NCBI RefSeq assembly: GCF_021375795.1
Contig: NZ_JAEIOI010000001.1
Location: 1,364,001 to 1,428,000 of the forward strand
DNA length: 64,000 nucleotides
Origin: Pseudomonas anguilliseptica
Lineage (GTDB): Bacteria; Pseudomonadota; Gammaproteobacteria; Pseudomonadales; Pseudomonadaceae
Reading direction: 5' to 3'
The position numbers were made by a program, and so were the translations under genes. Of the stretch, positions 56,223 through 64,000 are shown one piece after another. The notes under the pieces were generated by a model. That model searched no databases. It was given only the letters and a program-made list of their open reading frames with translations, and was not told where the DNA came from. Each line of letters opens with the position of its first letter. The first letter of the stretch is position 1.

Positions 56223-58205
56223 ATGCTACGTAAACGTTTGTTGAAGTTGCCACGACGTATAAAGCGTAGTATTCAGTTATTTGCAGACTTGCTACTGATT
56301 TGGCTTGCGCTTTGGCTTGCATTTGTTGTGCGATTAGGTCTTGAGCCACGCATTGACCCTTTGGGTGAGTATTTGTGGTTATTTGTCTTTGCGCCATTGA
56401 TTGCTATTCCAATATTTATTCGGCTTGGCATGTATCGTGCGGTAATGCGCTATTTTGGCAATGATGCATTGGTTACTATTGCCAAGGCTGTTTCATTATC
56501 CGCCTTGTTCTTGGCGTTGGCTATTTACTGGTACCAACCTACAGTGTTGGTTCCTCGCTCTCTTGTGCTAAATTATTGGTGGCTTAGCCTGATTTTAATC
56601 GGTGGGCTGCGCTTGCTCATGCGCCAGTATTTTATGGGTGATTGGTTGTCTGTTAAGCAGCAGTTGCCTTTTATGTCGCGTAGTGACGGTTTGTTAAAAG
56701 TTGCTGTTTACGGCGCTGGGGCAGCGGGTAACCAACTTGCAACAGCATTGCGCGCCGGTCGAGTCATGCAGCCTGTTGCATTCGTTGATGATGATGATGG
56801 GATCGCTACGCGCATTATCGCTGGCTTGCAGGTTTACAAGCCCAAGCATATCCAACAAATGATCGAGGAAACGGGGGCGCAGGAAATATTGCTGGCAATT
56901 CCATCTGCCAGTCGCGCCCGGCGTCGAGAGATATTAGAATTTCTTGAAACATTCCCCCTGCATGTCCGTTCTGTTCCAGGCTATATGGACTTAGCCACTG
57001 GTCGTGTGAAAGTCGAAGATATTCAAGAGGTTGATATCGCTGATTTGCTGGGGCGCGATGCCGTACCTCCGCGCAGGGATCTTTTTGAGCGTTGTATCAG
57101 TGGTCAGTCGGTTATGGTTACTGGTGCAGGTGGTTCCATTGGCTCTGAATTGTGCCGGCAGATCCTTGGTAATAGTCCTGCGCTGCTGATACTTTTAGAT
57201 CATAGTGAGTTCAATCTTTATAGTATTCATGCGGAATTATCAGCGCGTGTAAAAAGAGAGTCTCTGGTTGTGAGGCTTGTCCCTGTACTTGGTTCTATAC
57301 GCAACTCTGCCCGGATGGCCGATTTGATACGAATTTGGGCGGTCGATACTGTTTATCATGCGGCTGCCTATAAGCATGTGCCTATGGTTGAACATAATGT
57401 TGCAGAGGGCTTACTAAATAATGTCTTGGGTACGTTGAATACCGCCCAGGCGTCTATTCGAAGTGGGGTTAAAAACTTTGTTCTTATTTCAACCGATAAA
57501 GCTGTGCGGCCAACGAATGTTATGGGCAGTACTAAGCGTTTAGCTGAGATGGTTCTGCAAGCTTTGAGCTGTGAGGCTGCTCCACTTCTGTTTAGCGATG
57601 ATAGCGTTGCACAAATCCGAAAAACGCGTTTTACCATGGTCCGCTTCGGCAATGTTTTAGGGTCTTCTGGTTCGGTTATTCCGTTGTTCCATGAGCAGAT
57701 CCGTCGCGGTGGTCCGGTTACAGTGACGCACCCCAATATTACTCGTTATTTCATGACGATCCCTGAAGCTGCTCAGTTGGTCATTCAGGCAGGTGCTATG
57801 GGGCAGGGCGGTGATGTGTTTGTGCTGGATATGGGGCAGCCAGTAAAAATTGCCGAGCTGGCTGAAAAGATGATTCATCTGAGCGGATTGAGTGTCCGCT
57901 CAGAAAGCAATCCGCACGGCGATATCGCCATCGAGTTCACCGGCCTGCGGCCAGGCGAGAAACTCTATGAAGAGCTGCTGATTGGCGATAACGTCAGCCC
58001 AACCGAACATCCGATGATCATGCGGGCCAATGAAGAGCATTTGCCTTGGGAGCAGTTCAAGGAGCGCCTAGGCGAGTTATTGGCTGCAGTTGAGAGCGAT
58101 GATTATGAGCGCGTGCGGCAGTTGCTGAGGGAAACCGTCAACGGTTACAAGCCCGAAGGTGAGATTGTTGACTGGATCCATGTTAAGCGCAGTGTTGAGC
58201 CCTAG
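56223..58205 (+). CDS. wbpM: Membrane-bound UDP-GlcNAc 4,6-dehydratase
   Basis: A 660-residue FlaA1/WbpM-type enzyme. Four membrane segments fill residues ~15-135, then a first Rossmann-like CoA-binding domain (VAVYGAGAAGNQLATALRAG) and the catalytic SDR domain follow. That domain has GAGGSIGSELCRQIL, HAAAYKHVPMVEHN and the altered catalytic triad in STDKAVRPTNVMGSTK, where Met replaces Tyr. It makes UDP-4-keto-6-deoxy-HexNAc. ATG 56223 has GGAGG six bases upstream; ATG 56208 is in frame but lacks a ribosome site. The last ~300 bases are visibly GC-richer and core-like, unlike the AT-rich 5' two thirds. Confidence 0.94.
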   Translation: MLRKRLLKLPRRIKRSIQLFADLLLIWLALWLAFVVRLGLEPRIDPLGEYLWLFVFAPLIAIPIFIRLGMYRAVMRYFGNDALVTIAKAVSLSALFLALAIYWYQPTVLVPRSLVLNYWWLSLILIGGLRLLMRQYFMGDWLSVKQQLPFMSRSDGLLKVAVYGAGAAGNQLATALRAGRVMQPVAFVDDDDGIATRIIAGLQVYKPKHIQQMIEETGAQEILLAIPSASRARRREILEFLETFPLHVRSVPGYMDLATGRVKVEDIQEVDIADLLGRDAVPPRRDLFERCISGQSVMVTGAGGSIGSELCRQILGNSPALLILLDHSEFNLYSIHAELSARVKRESLVVRLVPVLGSIRNSARMADLIRIWAVDTVYHAAAYKHVPMVEHNVAEGLLNNVLGTLNTAQASIRSGVKNFVLISTDKAVRPTNVMGSTKRLAEMVLQALSCEAAPLLFSDDSVAQIRKTRFTMVRFGNVLGSSGSVIPLFHEQIRRGGPVTVTHPNITRYFMTIPEAAQLVIQAGAMGQGGDVFVLDMGQPVKIAELAEKMIHLSGLSVRSESNPHGDIAIEFTGLRPGEKLYEELLIGDNVSPTEHPMIMRANEEHLPWEQFKERLGELLAAVESDDYERVRQLLRETVNGYKPEGEIVDWIHVKRSVEP

Positions 58206-58238
58206 TCCGCTCTGTGAGGTGATGAAAATTCCAGTGAT

Positions 58239-58266
58239 TTGACAACTGGATGACAGCAGCTAGTTT
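58239..58266 (+). promoter_or_regulatory. Sigma-70-type promoter for the ComEA-like gene
   Basis: A perfect -35 TTGACA (58239-58244) and a -10-like TAGTTT (58261-58266) are spaced by 16 bases, about 60 bases before the start codon. A leader hairpin (GCGTGG with CCACGC, ~58274-58297) follows. Confidence 0.55.
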
Positions 58267-58326
58267 TCAAGAGCGTGGAGAGGGAAGTCCCACGCCTTGA
58301 GAAAAAACTAACGTAAGGATACGTAT

Positions 58327-58650
58327 ATGCTGAAAGTCAAACTGTCGTCACTGTTGTTCGCTCTACTTGCCACTTTCTCTGTTGCAAGCATTGCTGCTGA
58401 AACTTCCACGCAACAAGCCCCTTCTGCTGCAGTAACCGAAGTCGCTCCAATCAGTAAGGTCAATCTCAATACGGCTGATGCCGCTACCTTGCAGCGTGAG
58501 CTGAAAGGTATTGGTGAGGTCAAGGCGCAGGCGATTGTGGCTTATCGTGATGAACACGGTGACTTTGCTTCAGTGGATGAGTTGCTGGAGGTCAAGGGTA
58601 TTGGCGAGGCTACGCTGGAGAAGAACCGCGACAAGTTGAGTATCAACTGA
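58327..58650 (+). CDS. ComEA-like helix-hairpin-helix DNA-binding protein
   Basis: A 107-residue secreted or periplasmic protein. Residues 1-23 are a signal peptide (ASIAAE cleavage region) and residues ~24-44 a short Thr/Ser/Ala linker. Residues ~47-107 are a ComEA-type double helix-hairpin-helix: [30 protein letters not shown] and [25 protein letters not shown]. Such proteins bind incoming DNA in the periplasm during natural transformation, though many pseudomonads carry the gene without known competence. The same gene follows wbpM in P. aeruginosa and marks the right border of the glycan locus. A terminator follows. Confidence 0.9.
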   Translation: MLKVKLSSLLFALLATFSVASIAAETSTQQAPSAAVTEVAPISKVNLNTADAATLQRELKGIGEVKAQAIVAYRDEHGDFASVDELLEVKGIGEATLEKNRDKLSIN

Positions 58651-58673
58651 TGCATTGATCTGTTGTGCTGAAC

Positions 58674-58700
58674 AAGGCCGGTTATCAACCGGCCTTTTTG
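58674..58700 (+). terminator. Rho-independent terminator after the ComEA-like gene
   Basis: GGCCGGTT pairs with AACCGGCC around an ATC loop and is followed by five T, about 25 bases past the stop codon. Confidence 0.9.
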
Positions 58701-58741
58701 TTTTCTGGCTGAAGTGTGCCGCGTATTAACAGTGAGGATTT

Positions 58742-59113
58742 ATGTTGTGGTCTGCAGTCGCGGCAGATGCGGTGGTGGTCTTTCATCTGCTGTTTATTCT
58801 GTTTGCCTTGCTGGGCGGTTTGCTGGTGTGGCGGTGGCGCGTCTTGGTCTGGTTGCATGTGCCGGCGGCCGTGTGGGGTGTGCTGGTGGAGTCGATGCAC
58901 TGGCCCTGTCCATTGACTCCGCTGGAGCAGAGTTTGCGGCAGGCCGCCGGGCAGGCGGGGTACCGCGGTGGTTTTGTTGAGCACTACCTGCTGCCGATCA
59001 TCTACCCGGCTGGTTTGACCCAGCAGATTCAGGTGGTCTTAGGGCTGATTGTGCTGCTGCTCAATGGCCTTATCTATGCCGCAATTCTCAGGCAACGCTG
59101 GCGGCGGTTGTGA
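58742..59113 (+). CDS. DUF2784-like small membrane protein
   Basis: A 123-residue protein with three to four membrane segments (residues ~8-30, 35-52 and 92-115). The conserved pattern is VVFHLLFILFALLGGLLVWRWRVLVWLHVPAAVWGVLVE, then CPLTPLEQSLRQAAG and FVEHYLLPIIYPAG. This agrees with the DUF2784 family of uncharacterised inner-membrane proteins. ATG 58742 has AGGA six bases upstream. The gene is GC-rich like the core genome. No function is known. Confidence 0.78.
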   Translation: MLWSAVAADAVVVFHLLFILFALLGGLLVWRWRVLVWLHVPAAVWGVLVESMHWPCPLTPLEQSLRQAAGQAGYRGGFVEHYLLPIIYPAGLTQQIQVVLGLIVLLLNGLIYAAILRQRWRRL

Positions 59114-59216
59114 GTGGGGCTTAGGCCGCCTTATTCAGATGGATGATGGTGTGCGGGCAAGATAATTTCCCCAGCTACACTGGCCCCATCAATCACAGCA
59201 GCAAAGGCAGCTTTCT

Positions 59217-60023
59217 ATGCAAAATCGCATGATGATCACCGGCGCGGGTTCAGGTTTGGGGCGTGAGATTGCCTTGCGTTGGGCGCGTGAGGGCTGGCAG
59301 TTGGCGCTGTCGGATGTCAATGAGCCAGGCTTGGTGGAAACCCTGCAACTGGTGCGTGAGGCGGGTGGTGATGGTTTCACCCAGCGCTGCGATGTGCGCG
59401 ACTACAGCCAGCTGACGGCGTTTGCGCAGGCCTGTGAAGAGAAGCTGGGTGGCATTGATGTGATCGTCAACAACGCCGGCGTGGCGTCTGGTGGGTTCTT
59501 CAGTGAGCTGTCGCTGGAGGACTGGGATTGGCAGATCGCGATCAACCTGATGGGCGTGGTCAAGGGCTGCAAGGCCTTCCTGCCGCTGCTGGAAAAGAGC
59601 AAAGGCAAGATCGTCAATATCGCCTCCATGGCGGCTTTGATGCAGGGGCCGGCGATGAGCAACTACAACGTGGCCAAGGCCGGTGTAGTGGCCCTGTCGG
59701 AAAGCCTGCTGATCGAATTGAAGCTCCATGAAGTCAGTGTGCATGTGGTGTGCCCATCGTTCTTCCAGACCAACCTGCTGGATTCCTTCCGTGGCCCAAC
59801 GCCAGCGATGAAGGCGCAGGTCGGCAAGCTGCTGGAAAGCTCACCGATCAGTGCGGCGGATATTGCCGACTACATCTATCAGGAAATTGCCAAGGGCGAG
59901 TTTATGATCCTGCCCCACGAGCAGGGCCGCATGGCCTGGGCCGTTAAGCAGAAGAACCCGCAGTTGCTGTACAACGAAATGACCGCCATGGCCGACAAGA
60001 TGCGTGCTCCACGCAGCAAGTGA
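59217..60023 (+). CDS. Short-chain dehydrogenase/reductase
   Basis: A 268-residue classical SDR. The cofactor motif is TGAGSGLGREIA (residues ~8-19), with CDVRDYSQ, NNAGVASGG, the catalytic Ser in IASMAALMQG and the YxxxK motif YNVAK. The C-terminal part (CPSFFQTNLLDSFRG, then ADYIYQEIAKGEFMILPHEQGRMAW) resembles SDRs annotated as acetoin reductase-like or of unknown substrate in pseudomonads. The Asp after the second strand (SDVNEPG) favours NAD over NADP. The gene stands alone between DUF2784 and the MFS transporter. Confidence 0.82.
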   Translation: MQNRMMITGAGSGLGREIALRWAREGWQLALSDVNEPGLVETLQLVREAGGDGFTQRCDVRDYSQLTAFAQACEEKLGGIDVIVNNAGVASGGFFSELSLEDWDWQIAINLMGVVKGCKAFLPLLEKSKGKIVNIASMAALMQGPAMSNYNVAKAGVVALSESLLIELKLHEVSVHVVCPSFFQTNLLDSFRGPTPAMKAQVGKLLESSPISAADIADYIYQEIAKGEFMILPHEQGRMAWAVKQKNPQLLYNEMTAMADKMRAPRSK

Positions 60024-60150
60024 TGCCAGTGTGAGGGTGATCTTGTTGATCATCCGGTCAGCTTAATCGGTGCTTGGGCTTGCCTGCTGCGGGCTCGGGC
60101 GTTAGGGTTTGCGGTCATGTCGGCATGGCCGCGAAACTGATGGTATTTCT

Positions 60151-61317
60151 GTGAAACCTTTCCCGCGGGCCTTGTTGTTGCTGGCCCTGGTTCTGGCTGC
60201 AATCAACTTGCGGCCCGGCATCACCTCCCTGGCACCGCTGATCGAGCGGATTGCCGAAGAACTGGCCTTGAGCCGCAGCCTGATCAGCCTGACGACTGCC
60301 TTACCGGTACTGTGCATGGGCCTGCTGGCACCCTTCGCGCCACGCCTGGCTGTGCGTTTTGGGCTCGAGCGCACCATCGCCCTGTGTATGGCATTGATTG
60401 CCGCTGCGCTGCTGCTACGTCTGGTCGGACATGCCAGCGCCATTCTGATTGGCAGTGCGGTGTTGCTGGGGGCGGCCATCGCGGTTGCGGGGCCGCTGCT
60501 CTCGGGGTTTATCAAACGTCATTTCGCCGGGCGTATGGGCAGCGTGGTGGGTTGGTATTCGCTGAGCATGGCAATTGGCGGCGCTGGCGGCGCGGTGCTG
60601 ACCGTGCCGGCCACCCAATGGCTAAGTGATGACTGGACCCATGGGCTGGCCGTATGGGCATTGCCTGCGTTGTTGGGCTTGCTGCTCTGGCTGTGCCTGC
60701 CCAATCGCGCCGAAGCGGATGCTGACGCTGCGGGTACCGGCCTGCCCTGGGGCAGCCCGCGAGCCTGGCTGATCAGTGCATTCTTTGCTATTCAGGCGGG
60801 GCTGTTCTATGCCCTGGCCACCTGGGCGGTGGCGCGGTATCACGAGGCTGGGTTGAGCTTGTTGCACAGTAACAGCTTGTTCAGTGTGTCGATGCTGATG
60901 GGCTTGCCCAGTTCATTCCTGCTGCCTTGGTTGGCGCAACGGTTCCACAATCGCTATCTGTTGCTGATGGGATGTGGTCTGTTGTCATCGGTCAGTCTGA
61001 TCATGATCACCTTCCAGCCGACGGTACTGCCCGAGCTCTGGGCGGTGACCATCGGCTTTGGCCTGGGCGGCTCATTTGCTCTGTCCCTGGTATTGCCGTT
61101 GTATGAAGCGGGCTCGCCACTGGCGGTCAGCCGCTGGACGGCGATGATGCTGTGCATGGGTTACAGCCTGGCGTGCCTGACTCCGGTGCTGACCGGTCTG
61201 GCCCGCGATCTGGCGGGTAGTTATCAGCTGCCCTTTATGGTGCTCACAGTGCTGGCGTTACTGATGACGCTGCTGGCCTGGCTGATGCGCCATGGCCCGT
61301 CGCGCAGTTCTGGCTGA
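60151..61317 (+). CDS. MFS transporter, CynX/NimT type
   Basis: A 388-residue inner-membrane protein with twelve predicted membrane segments. The first segment carries the family pattern LALVLAAINLRPGITSLAPLIERI and the third region the GLLAPFAPRLAVRFGLERTI loop. These are typical of the CynX/NimT (cyanate or nitroimidazole-like) subfamily of major facilitator transporters. GTG 60151 is chosen because the upstream in-frame extension to 60109 is polar and out of character. The substrate is unknown; family members are mostly drug or small-anion exporters. Confidence 0.83.
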   Translation: MKPFPRALLLLALVLAAINLRPGITSLAPLIERIAEELALSRSLISLTTALPVLCMGLLAPFAPRLAVRFGLERTIALCMALIAAALLLRLVGHASAILIGSAVLLGAAIAVAGPLLSGFIKRHFAGRMGSVVGWYSLSMAIGGAGGAVLTVPATQWLSDDWTHGLAVWALPALLGLLLWLCLPNRAEADADAAGTGLPWGSPRAWLISAFFAIQAGLFYALATWAVARYHEAGLSLLHSNSLFSVSMLMGLPSSFLLPWLAQRFHNRYLLLMGCGLLSSVSLIMITFQPTVLPELWAVTIGFGLGGSFALSLVLPLYEAGSPLAVSRWTAMMLCMGYSLACLTPVLTGLARDLAGSYQLPFMVLTVLALLMTLLAWLMRHGPSRSSG

Positions 61318-61415
61318 GGCGGGTTTTGCCGCTGATAACGCTTATTTGGCAGCAGTTCCTTCCTTGGCCTCCGGGGCTGTGATAGAAGGCAGCCTTGATT
61401 TGCTGGAGTGCCTGC

Positions 61416-61844
61416 GTGGAGTCGGAATCCATCGTTTATGGTTGCATCCGTGACTGGCCGTCGGATAGCCCGGCGGAAAGCCGTTTGCGCCGTGAGATCA
61501 ATCGCCAGGTGCTCGATGAGCTGCCGGCGGGCGATGTCTGGAGTTTTCTCGGTAGGGAAATGTTTGCCTGTTGCGAGCAACCGGGTGACGGCCTGTACCA
61601 GACTCAGGTGATCCACTTCGGCGCCAGCTATCGCACGGTGGAGTATGAGTGGAGCCTGTGGATCAAGCAGTTCGAGGCGTTGCTCAAACGCCTGTACTGG
61701 GCCAGCGCGGTGGTGCATCTGGAAACCGAGCTGAACGGCACCCACACCTTTCGCTGGGAGTCGGATAACGGCTTTCACAGCCCGCAGGAAGGTGAGTTGC
61801 GCGTGCGTTGCGCGTGGGAGCGCGAGGGTGGGTTACGCGGTTAA
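61416..61844 (+). CDS. Conserved-looking hypothetical protein
   Basis: A 142-residue cytoplasmic protein I do not recognise. It has an acidic N-terminal half, then an aromatic-rich segment (YRTVEYEWSLWIKQFEALLKRLYWASAVVHLETE) and a C-terminal part rich in Gly/Glu/Arg. No signal peptide, membrane segment or known motif is visible. GTG 61416 has GGAG eight bases upstream; TTG 61395 is an earlier in-frame option. The codon pattern is like the core genome and third positions are GC-rich, so it is probably a real gene. It converges on yheU with only six bases between them. Confidence 0.6.
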   Translation: MESESIVYGCIRDWPSDSPAESRLRREINRQVLDELPAGDVWSFLGREMFACCEQPGDGLYQTQVIHFGASYRTVEYEWSLWIKQFEALLKRLYWASAVVHLETELNGTHTFRWESDNGFHSPQEGELRVRCAWEREGGLRG

Positions 61845-61850
61845 GCGCCT

Positions 61851-62099
61851 TTAATCGTCCAGCCCTTCAAGTGCATCCAGCCATTCTTTCGGTACATCAC
61901 GCTTCAACGCCAGCTGGCATTGCTGGCTGTCCGCATCGAACACAATCACTGCCTGGCCTTTGCTCAATGCGTGACGTACCCGTTCGATACGCGTATCCAG
62001 CGGGGTTTCGTCGCCGTTATCGGTGCCGTCACGGGTGACGAAGTCTTCGATCAGGCGGGTCAGGGTGTCAGCTTCAAGCAGGTGATAGGGGATCAGCAC
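61851..62099 (-). CDS. YheU family protein (UPF0270)
   Basis: An 82-residue cytoplasmic protein. The opening MLIPYHLLEADTLTRLIEDFVTRDGTDNGDETPLDTRIERVRHAL is the YheU/UPF0270 signature, followed by GQAVIVFDADSQQCQL and an acidic end. The family is widespread in gammaproteobacteria, and its function is unknown. The gene lies alone on the minus strand, with the sensor kinase gene beyond its promoter region. Confidence 0.9.
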   Translation of the reverse strand: MLIPYHLLEADTLTRLIEDFVTRDGTDNGDETPLDTRIERVRHALSKGQAVIVFDADSQQCQLALKRDVPKEWLDALEGLDD

Positions 62100-62167
62100 G
62101 GTAGGGTCTCCAAAAGGCAGCGCGATCCTAACGTGCGCCGTCCAGCCTGGCCATGTTTGCCGTGCAG

Positions 62168-64000
62168 TTACTGGACGGAGGGTTCAGTAGGCAGCAGGTA
62201 GGTTTCCAGGGTGCTGTACAGCTTGGCGCTGTCTAGCGGTTTGCCGAGGAAGTCATTCATTCCTGAGTCGACTCCGTGCTGGCGGTGCTCATCGAGGATA
62301 TGTGCGGTCAGCGCGATGATCGGCACCGCTGGCAGGTTGTTCTGGCGCTCCAGGCGGCGGATCTGCCGGGTGGCTTCGAAGCCATCCATTTCCGGCATTT
62401 CACAGTCCATCAGGATCAGTTGCGTGGCGCTCGGGTCGCGCTGGTATTCGTTGAGTGCCGCCAGGCCGTTGGTCACCAGGCGCACGTTGTAGCCGCGCTT
62501 TTTCAGAAAGCCTTGGACGACCAGCTGATTTACCGGGTTGTCTTCAGCCACCAGGATGCAGGGCGCACTGCCGGTGTCGGTGTGGGTTTTCGGTAGCGGT
62601 TTGATCTCTGCAGCACGCGGTTCTTCATAGAGTTCCAGCAGTGCACTGCGCAGGGCATTGATCGCCAGCGGCTGCGGCAGACCGAGCAAGCGCAGGCCGC
62701 CAGAGTTGGGCAATTGCTGACATTGCTCCGGGGCGCAGAGCAGCAGCACGCGTTGACCTGGCTGCAGCAGCGGACGCAGCGAATCCAGCCAGTGCTGGAT
62801 GCTGCCCGGCCACGGCGCCATCAGTACCAGCAGCGGCGGTGCGGCGAAGTCTTCCAGGTAGCCGTGCAGGGTTTCCGGGTTCTGGCAGCGCTCGGTGCGC
62901 ATGCCCCAGCGCCCGAGCAGGCGGCTCAAGGCATCCAGTCCCAGGCCGTCGAGTGAGGTGAGCAGCGCGGTGCGGCCCTTGAGCAACTCATGCAGCGGGT
63001 CGGTGGGCAGCGGTTCGTCTGCCTGCGGAATATCGAAGGCAAAGCGTGTGCCCTGGCCCGGGGTGCTTTGCACCTCGATACGGCCGCCCATCATCTCCAC
63101 CAGTTCCTTGCTGATCGCCAGGCCCAGGCCGCTGCCGCCATAGCGGCGGGTGGTGCTGGAGTCGCCCTGGGCGAAGGATTCGAACAACTGGGTCAGGGCC
63201 TGGTCGCTGATGCCGATACCGCTGTCGCTGATGGCGAACACCAGGTGCGGATTGCCCTGGGAGTCATTGCGCCGGCAGACATTCAGCGCCACATGACCTT
63301 CGGCGGTGAATTTCAGGGCGTTGCTGAGCAGGTTCATCAGCACCTGCTTGAGTCGCGTCGGATCACCCTGGGCGCGACGCGGTACGCCACTTTCCAGGCT
63401 GACGTAGAGGCGCAGGCGCTTGTCCAGGGCTTGTCCGGTGAACAGGCTGAGGGTGTCGGAAATCAGCTCCTCCAGATCGAACTCGATATGTTCCAGGCTG
63501 AGCTTGCCGGATTCGATACGCGCGTAATCGAGGATGTCGTTGATCACCGCCATCAGCGAGCTGCCGGAGCTGGAAATGGTGTCGACATAGAAGCGCTGGC
63601 TGCGATCCAGCGGTGTTTCCTTGAGCAGCTGCAGCATGCCCAGCACGCCATTGAGCGGGGTGCGGATTTCGTGGCTCATCTTGGCCAGGAAGCGGCTCTT
63701 GGCCAGGTTCTCGATTTCCGCCTGCTCGGCGGCGCGGCGAGACTGGAAGCCTTCCTCCTTGAGCAGGTTGATGCGATCGGCCAGGCCGATGGACAGGGTG
63801 ATCAGTTCGATGGTCACACCAATCTTCACCGCCGTAGCACCGAACACGCCCAACACTTCCAAGCCGAGCGAGCCGGTGGTGGCCTGAATAAAGGCGAACA
63901 GCAGGATGGCCCAGGCCAGGGTGTAGTAGGAGCCGTAGCGTACGCCGCGGCGCCAGATATACAGGCCGGTGAGCAACAGGGTCAGCGAGACCAGTGAAAC
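62168..64000 (-). CDS. Hybrid sensor histidine kinase with 7TM-type sensor, N-terminus beyond window edge
   Basis: The visible 610 residues start inside a membrane domain (three segments, residues ~1-65, ending [14 protein letters not shown]), the end of a 7TMR-DISM-type sensor. A dimerisation/H-box follows ([18 protein letters not shown]), then an ATPase domain with [18 protein letters not shown] and [20 protein letters not shown] degenerate receiver-like region comes next (~residues 340-470), then an intact C-terminal receiver ([10 protein letters not shown], phospho-acceptor in [13 protein letters not shown], and GKPLD). It should pass phosphate from His to Asp within the protein. The frame runs open to base 64000. 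There is no HPt domain at the C-terminus, so a separate phosphotransfer partner is expected. Confidence 0.9.
   Translation of the reverse strand, partial: VSLVSLTLLLTGLYIWRRGVRYGSYYTLAWAILLFAFIQATTGSLGLEVLGVFGATAVKIGVTIELITLSIGLADRINLLKEEGFQSRRAAEQAEIENLAKSRFLAKMSHEIRTPLNGVLGMLQLLKETPLDRSQRFYVDTISSSGSSLMAVINDILDYARIESGKLSLEHIEFDLEELISDTLSLFTGQALDKRLRLYVSLESGVPRRAQGDPTRLKQVLMNLLSNALKFTAEGHVALNVCRRNDSQGNPHLVFAISDSGIGISDQALTQLFESFAQGDSSTTRRYGGSGLGLAISKELVEMMGGRIEVQSTPGQGTRFAFDIPQADEPLPTDPLHELLKGRTALLTSLDGLGLDALSRLLGRWGMRTERCQNPETLHGYLEDFAAPPLLVLMAPWPGSIQHWLDSLRPLLQPGQRVLLLCAPEQCQQLPNSGGLRLLGLPQPLAINALRSALLELYEEPRAAEIKPLPKTHTDTGSAPCILVAEDNPVNQLVVQGFLKKRGYNVRLVTNGLAALNEYQRDPSATQLILMDCEMPEMDGFEATRQIRRLERQNNLPAVPIIALTAHILDEHRQHGVDSGMNDFLGKPLDSAKLYSTLETYLLPTEPSVQ

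Overview
The window reads as chromosomal DNA of a gammaproteobacterium of the Pseudomonas group. The evidence is the gene order mtnA-gyrA-serC-pheA-hisC-tyrA/aroA-cmk-rpsA-ihfB followed by a surface-glycan locus ending in wbpL-wbpM and a ComEA-like gene. The tyrA-aroA fusion, GyrA and SerC also look pseudomonad. Core genes are GC-rich; the glycan locus is clearly AT-richer by eye. No rRNA, tRNA, CRISPR array, transposase or phage gene was seen, and no gene-free stretch exceeds 300 bases.

Layout. (1) 1-2.4 kb, minus strand: a Cpx-like envelope-stress module (coiled-coil membrane protein, CpxR-type regulator, Spy/CpxP-like periplasmic protein, sensor kinase cut by the left edge), with a CpxR-type box before the spy-like gene. 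(2) 2.4-8.7 kb: YciI, then a plus-strand run of PHP phosphoesterase, YciO/Sua5-like protein, trpS, scpA, scpB, rluB. (3) 8.7-13.8 kb, minus strand: a GGDEF cyclase, YciK-like reductase, mupP, ubiG and a methylthioadenosine deaminase, divergent from mtnA. (4) 15-26.7 kb: gyrA, the serine/aromatic/histidine gene run, cmk, rpsA, ihfB.

(5) 26.9-58.2 kb: the surface-glycan locus, nearly all overlapping or closely spaced genes on the plus strand. It opens with a PglK-like ABC flippase. A nonulosonic acid (pseudaminic-type) pathway follows: pseB, pseC, aldo/keto reductase, a SpsF-like cytidylyltransferase fused to a class III aminotransferase, pseG, pseH, pseI. After it come a FemAB-like acyltransferase, a pyruvyltransferase-family protein, a candidate sugar transferase, a methyltransferase, two GT2 and two GT4 transferases, an APH-like kinase, three related ParB/sulfiredoxin-like proteins of unknown role, and two membrane O-acyltransferases with SGNH domains. 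It closes with ugd, a UDP-glucuronate epimerase, a WbpV/WbpK-like reductase, wbpL and wbpM. The likely flow is that WbpM and the reductase make a UDP-6-deoxy-HexNAc, WbpL puts it on undecaprenyl phosphate, the transferases extend it with sugars including a nonulosonic acid, and the ABC protein flips the product. No Wzx, Wzy, Wzz or ligase was recognised inside the locus.

(6) 58.2-64 kb: a ComEA-like DNA-binding protein, DUF2784-like protein, short-chain dehydrogenase, MFS transporter, an unrecognised small protein, a YheU protein and a hybrid sensor kinase cut by the right edge.

The least explained parts are the ParB/Srx-like trio, the reductase/aminotransferase addition to the nonulosonic acid pathway, and two intergenic inverted-repeat elements. 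All family assignments were made by reading the sequence, without database searches.
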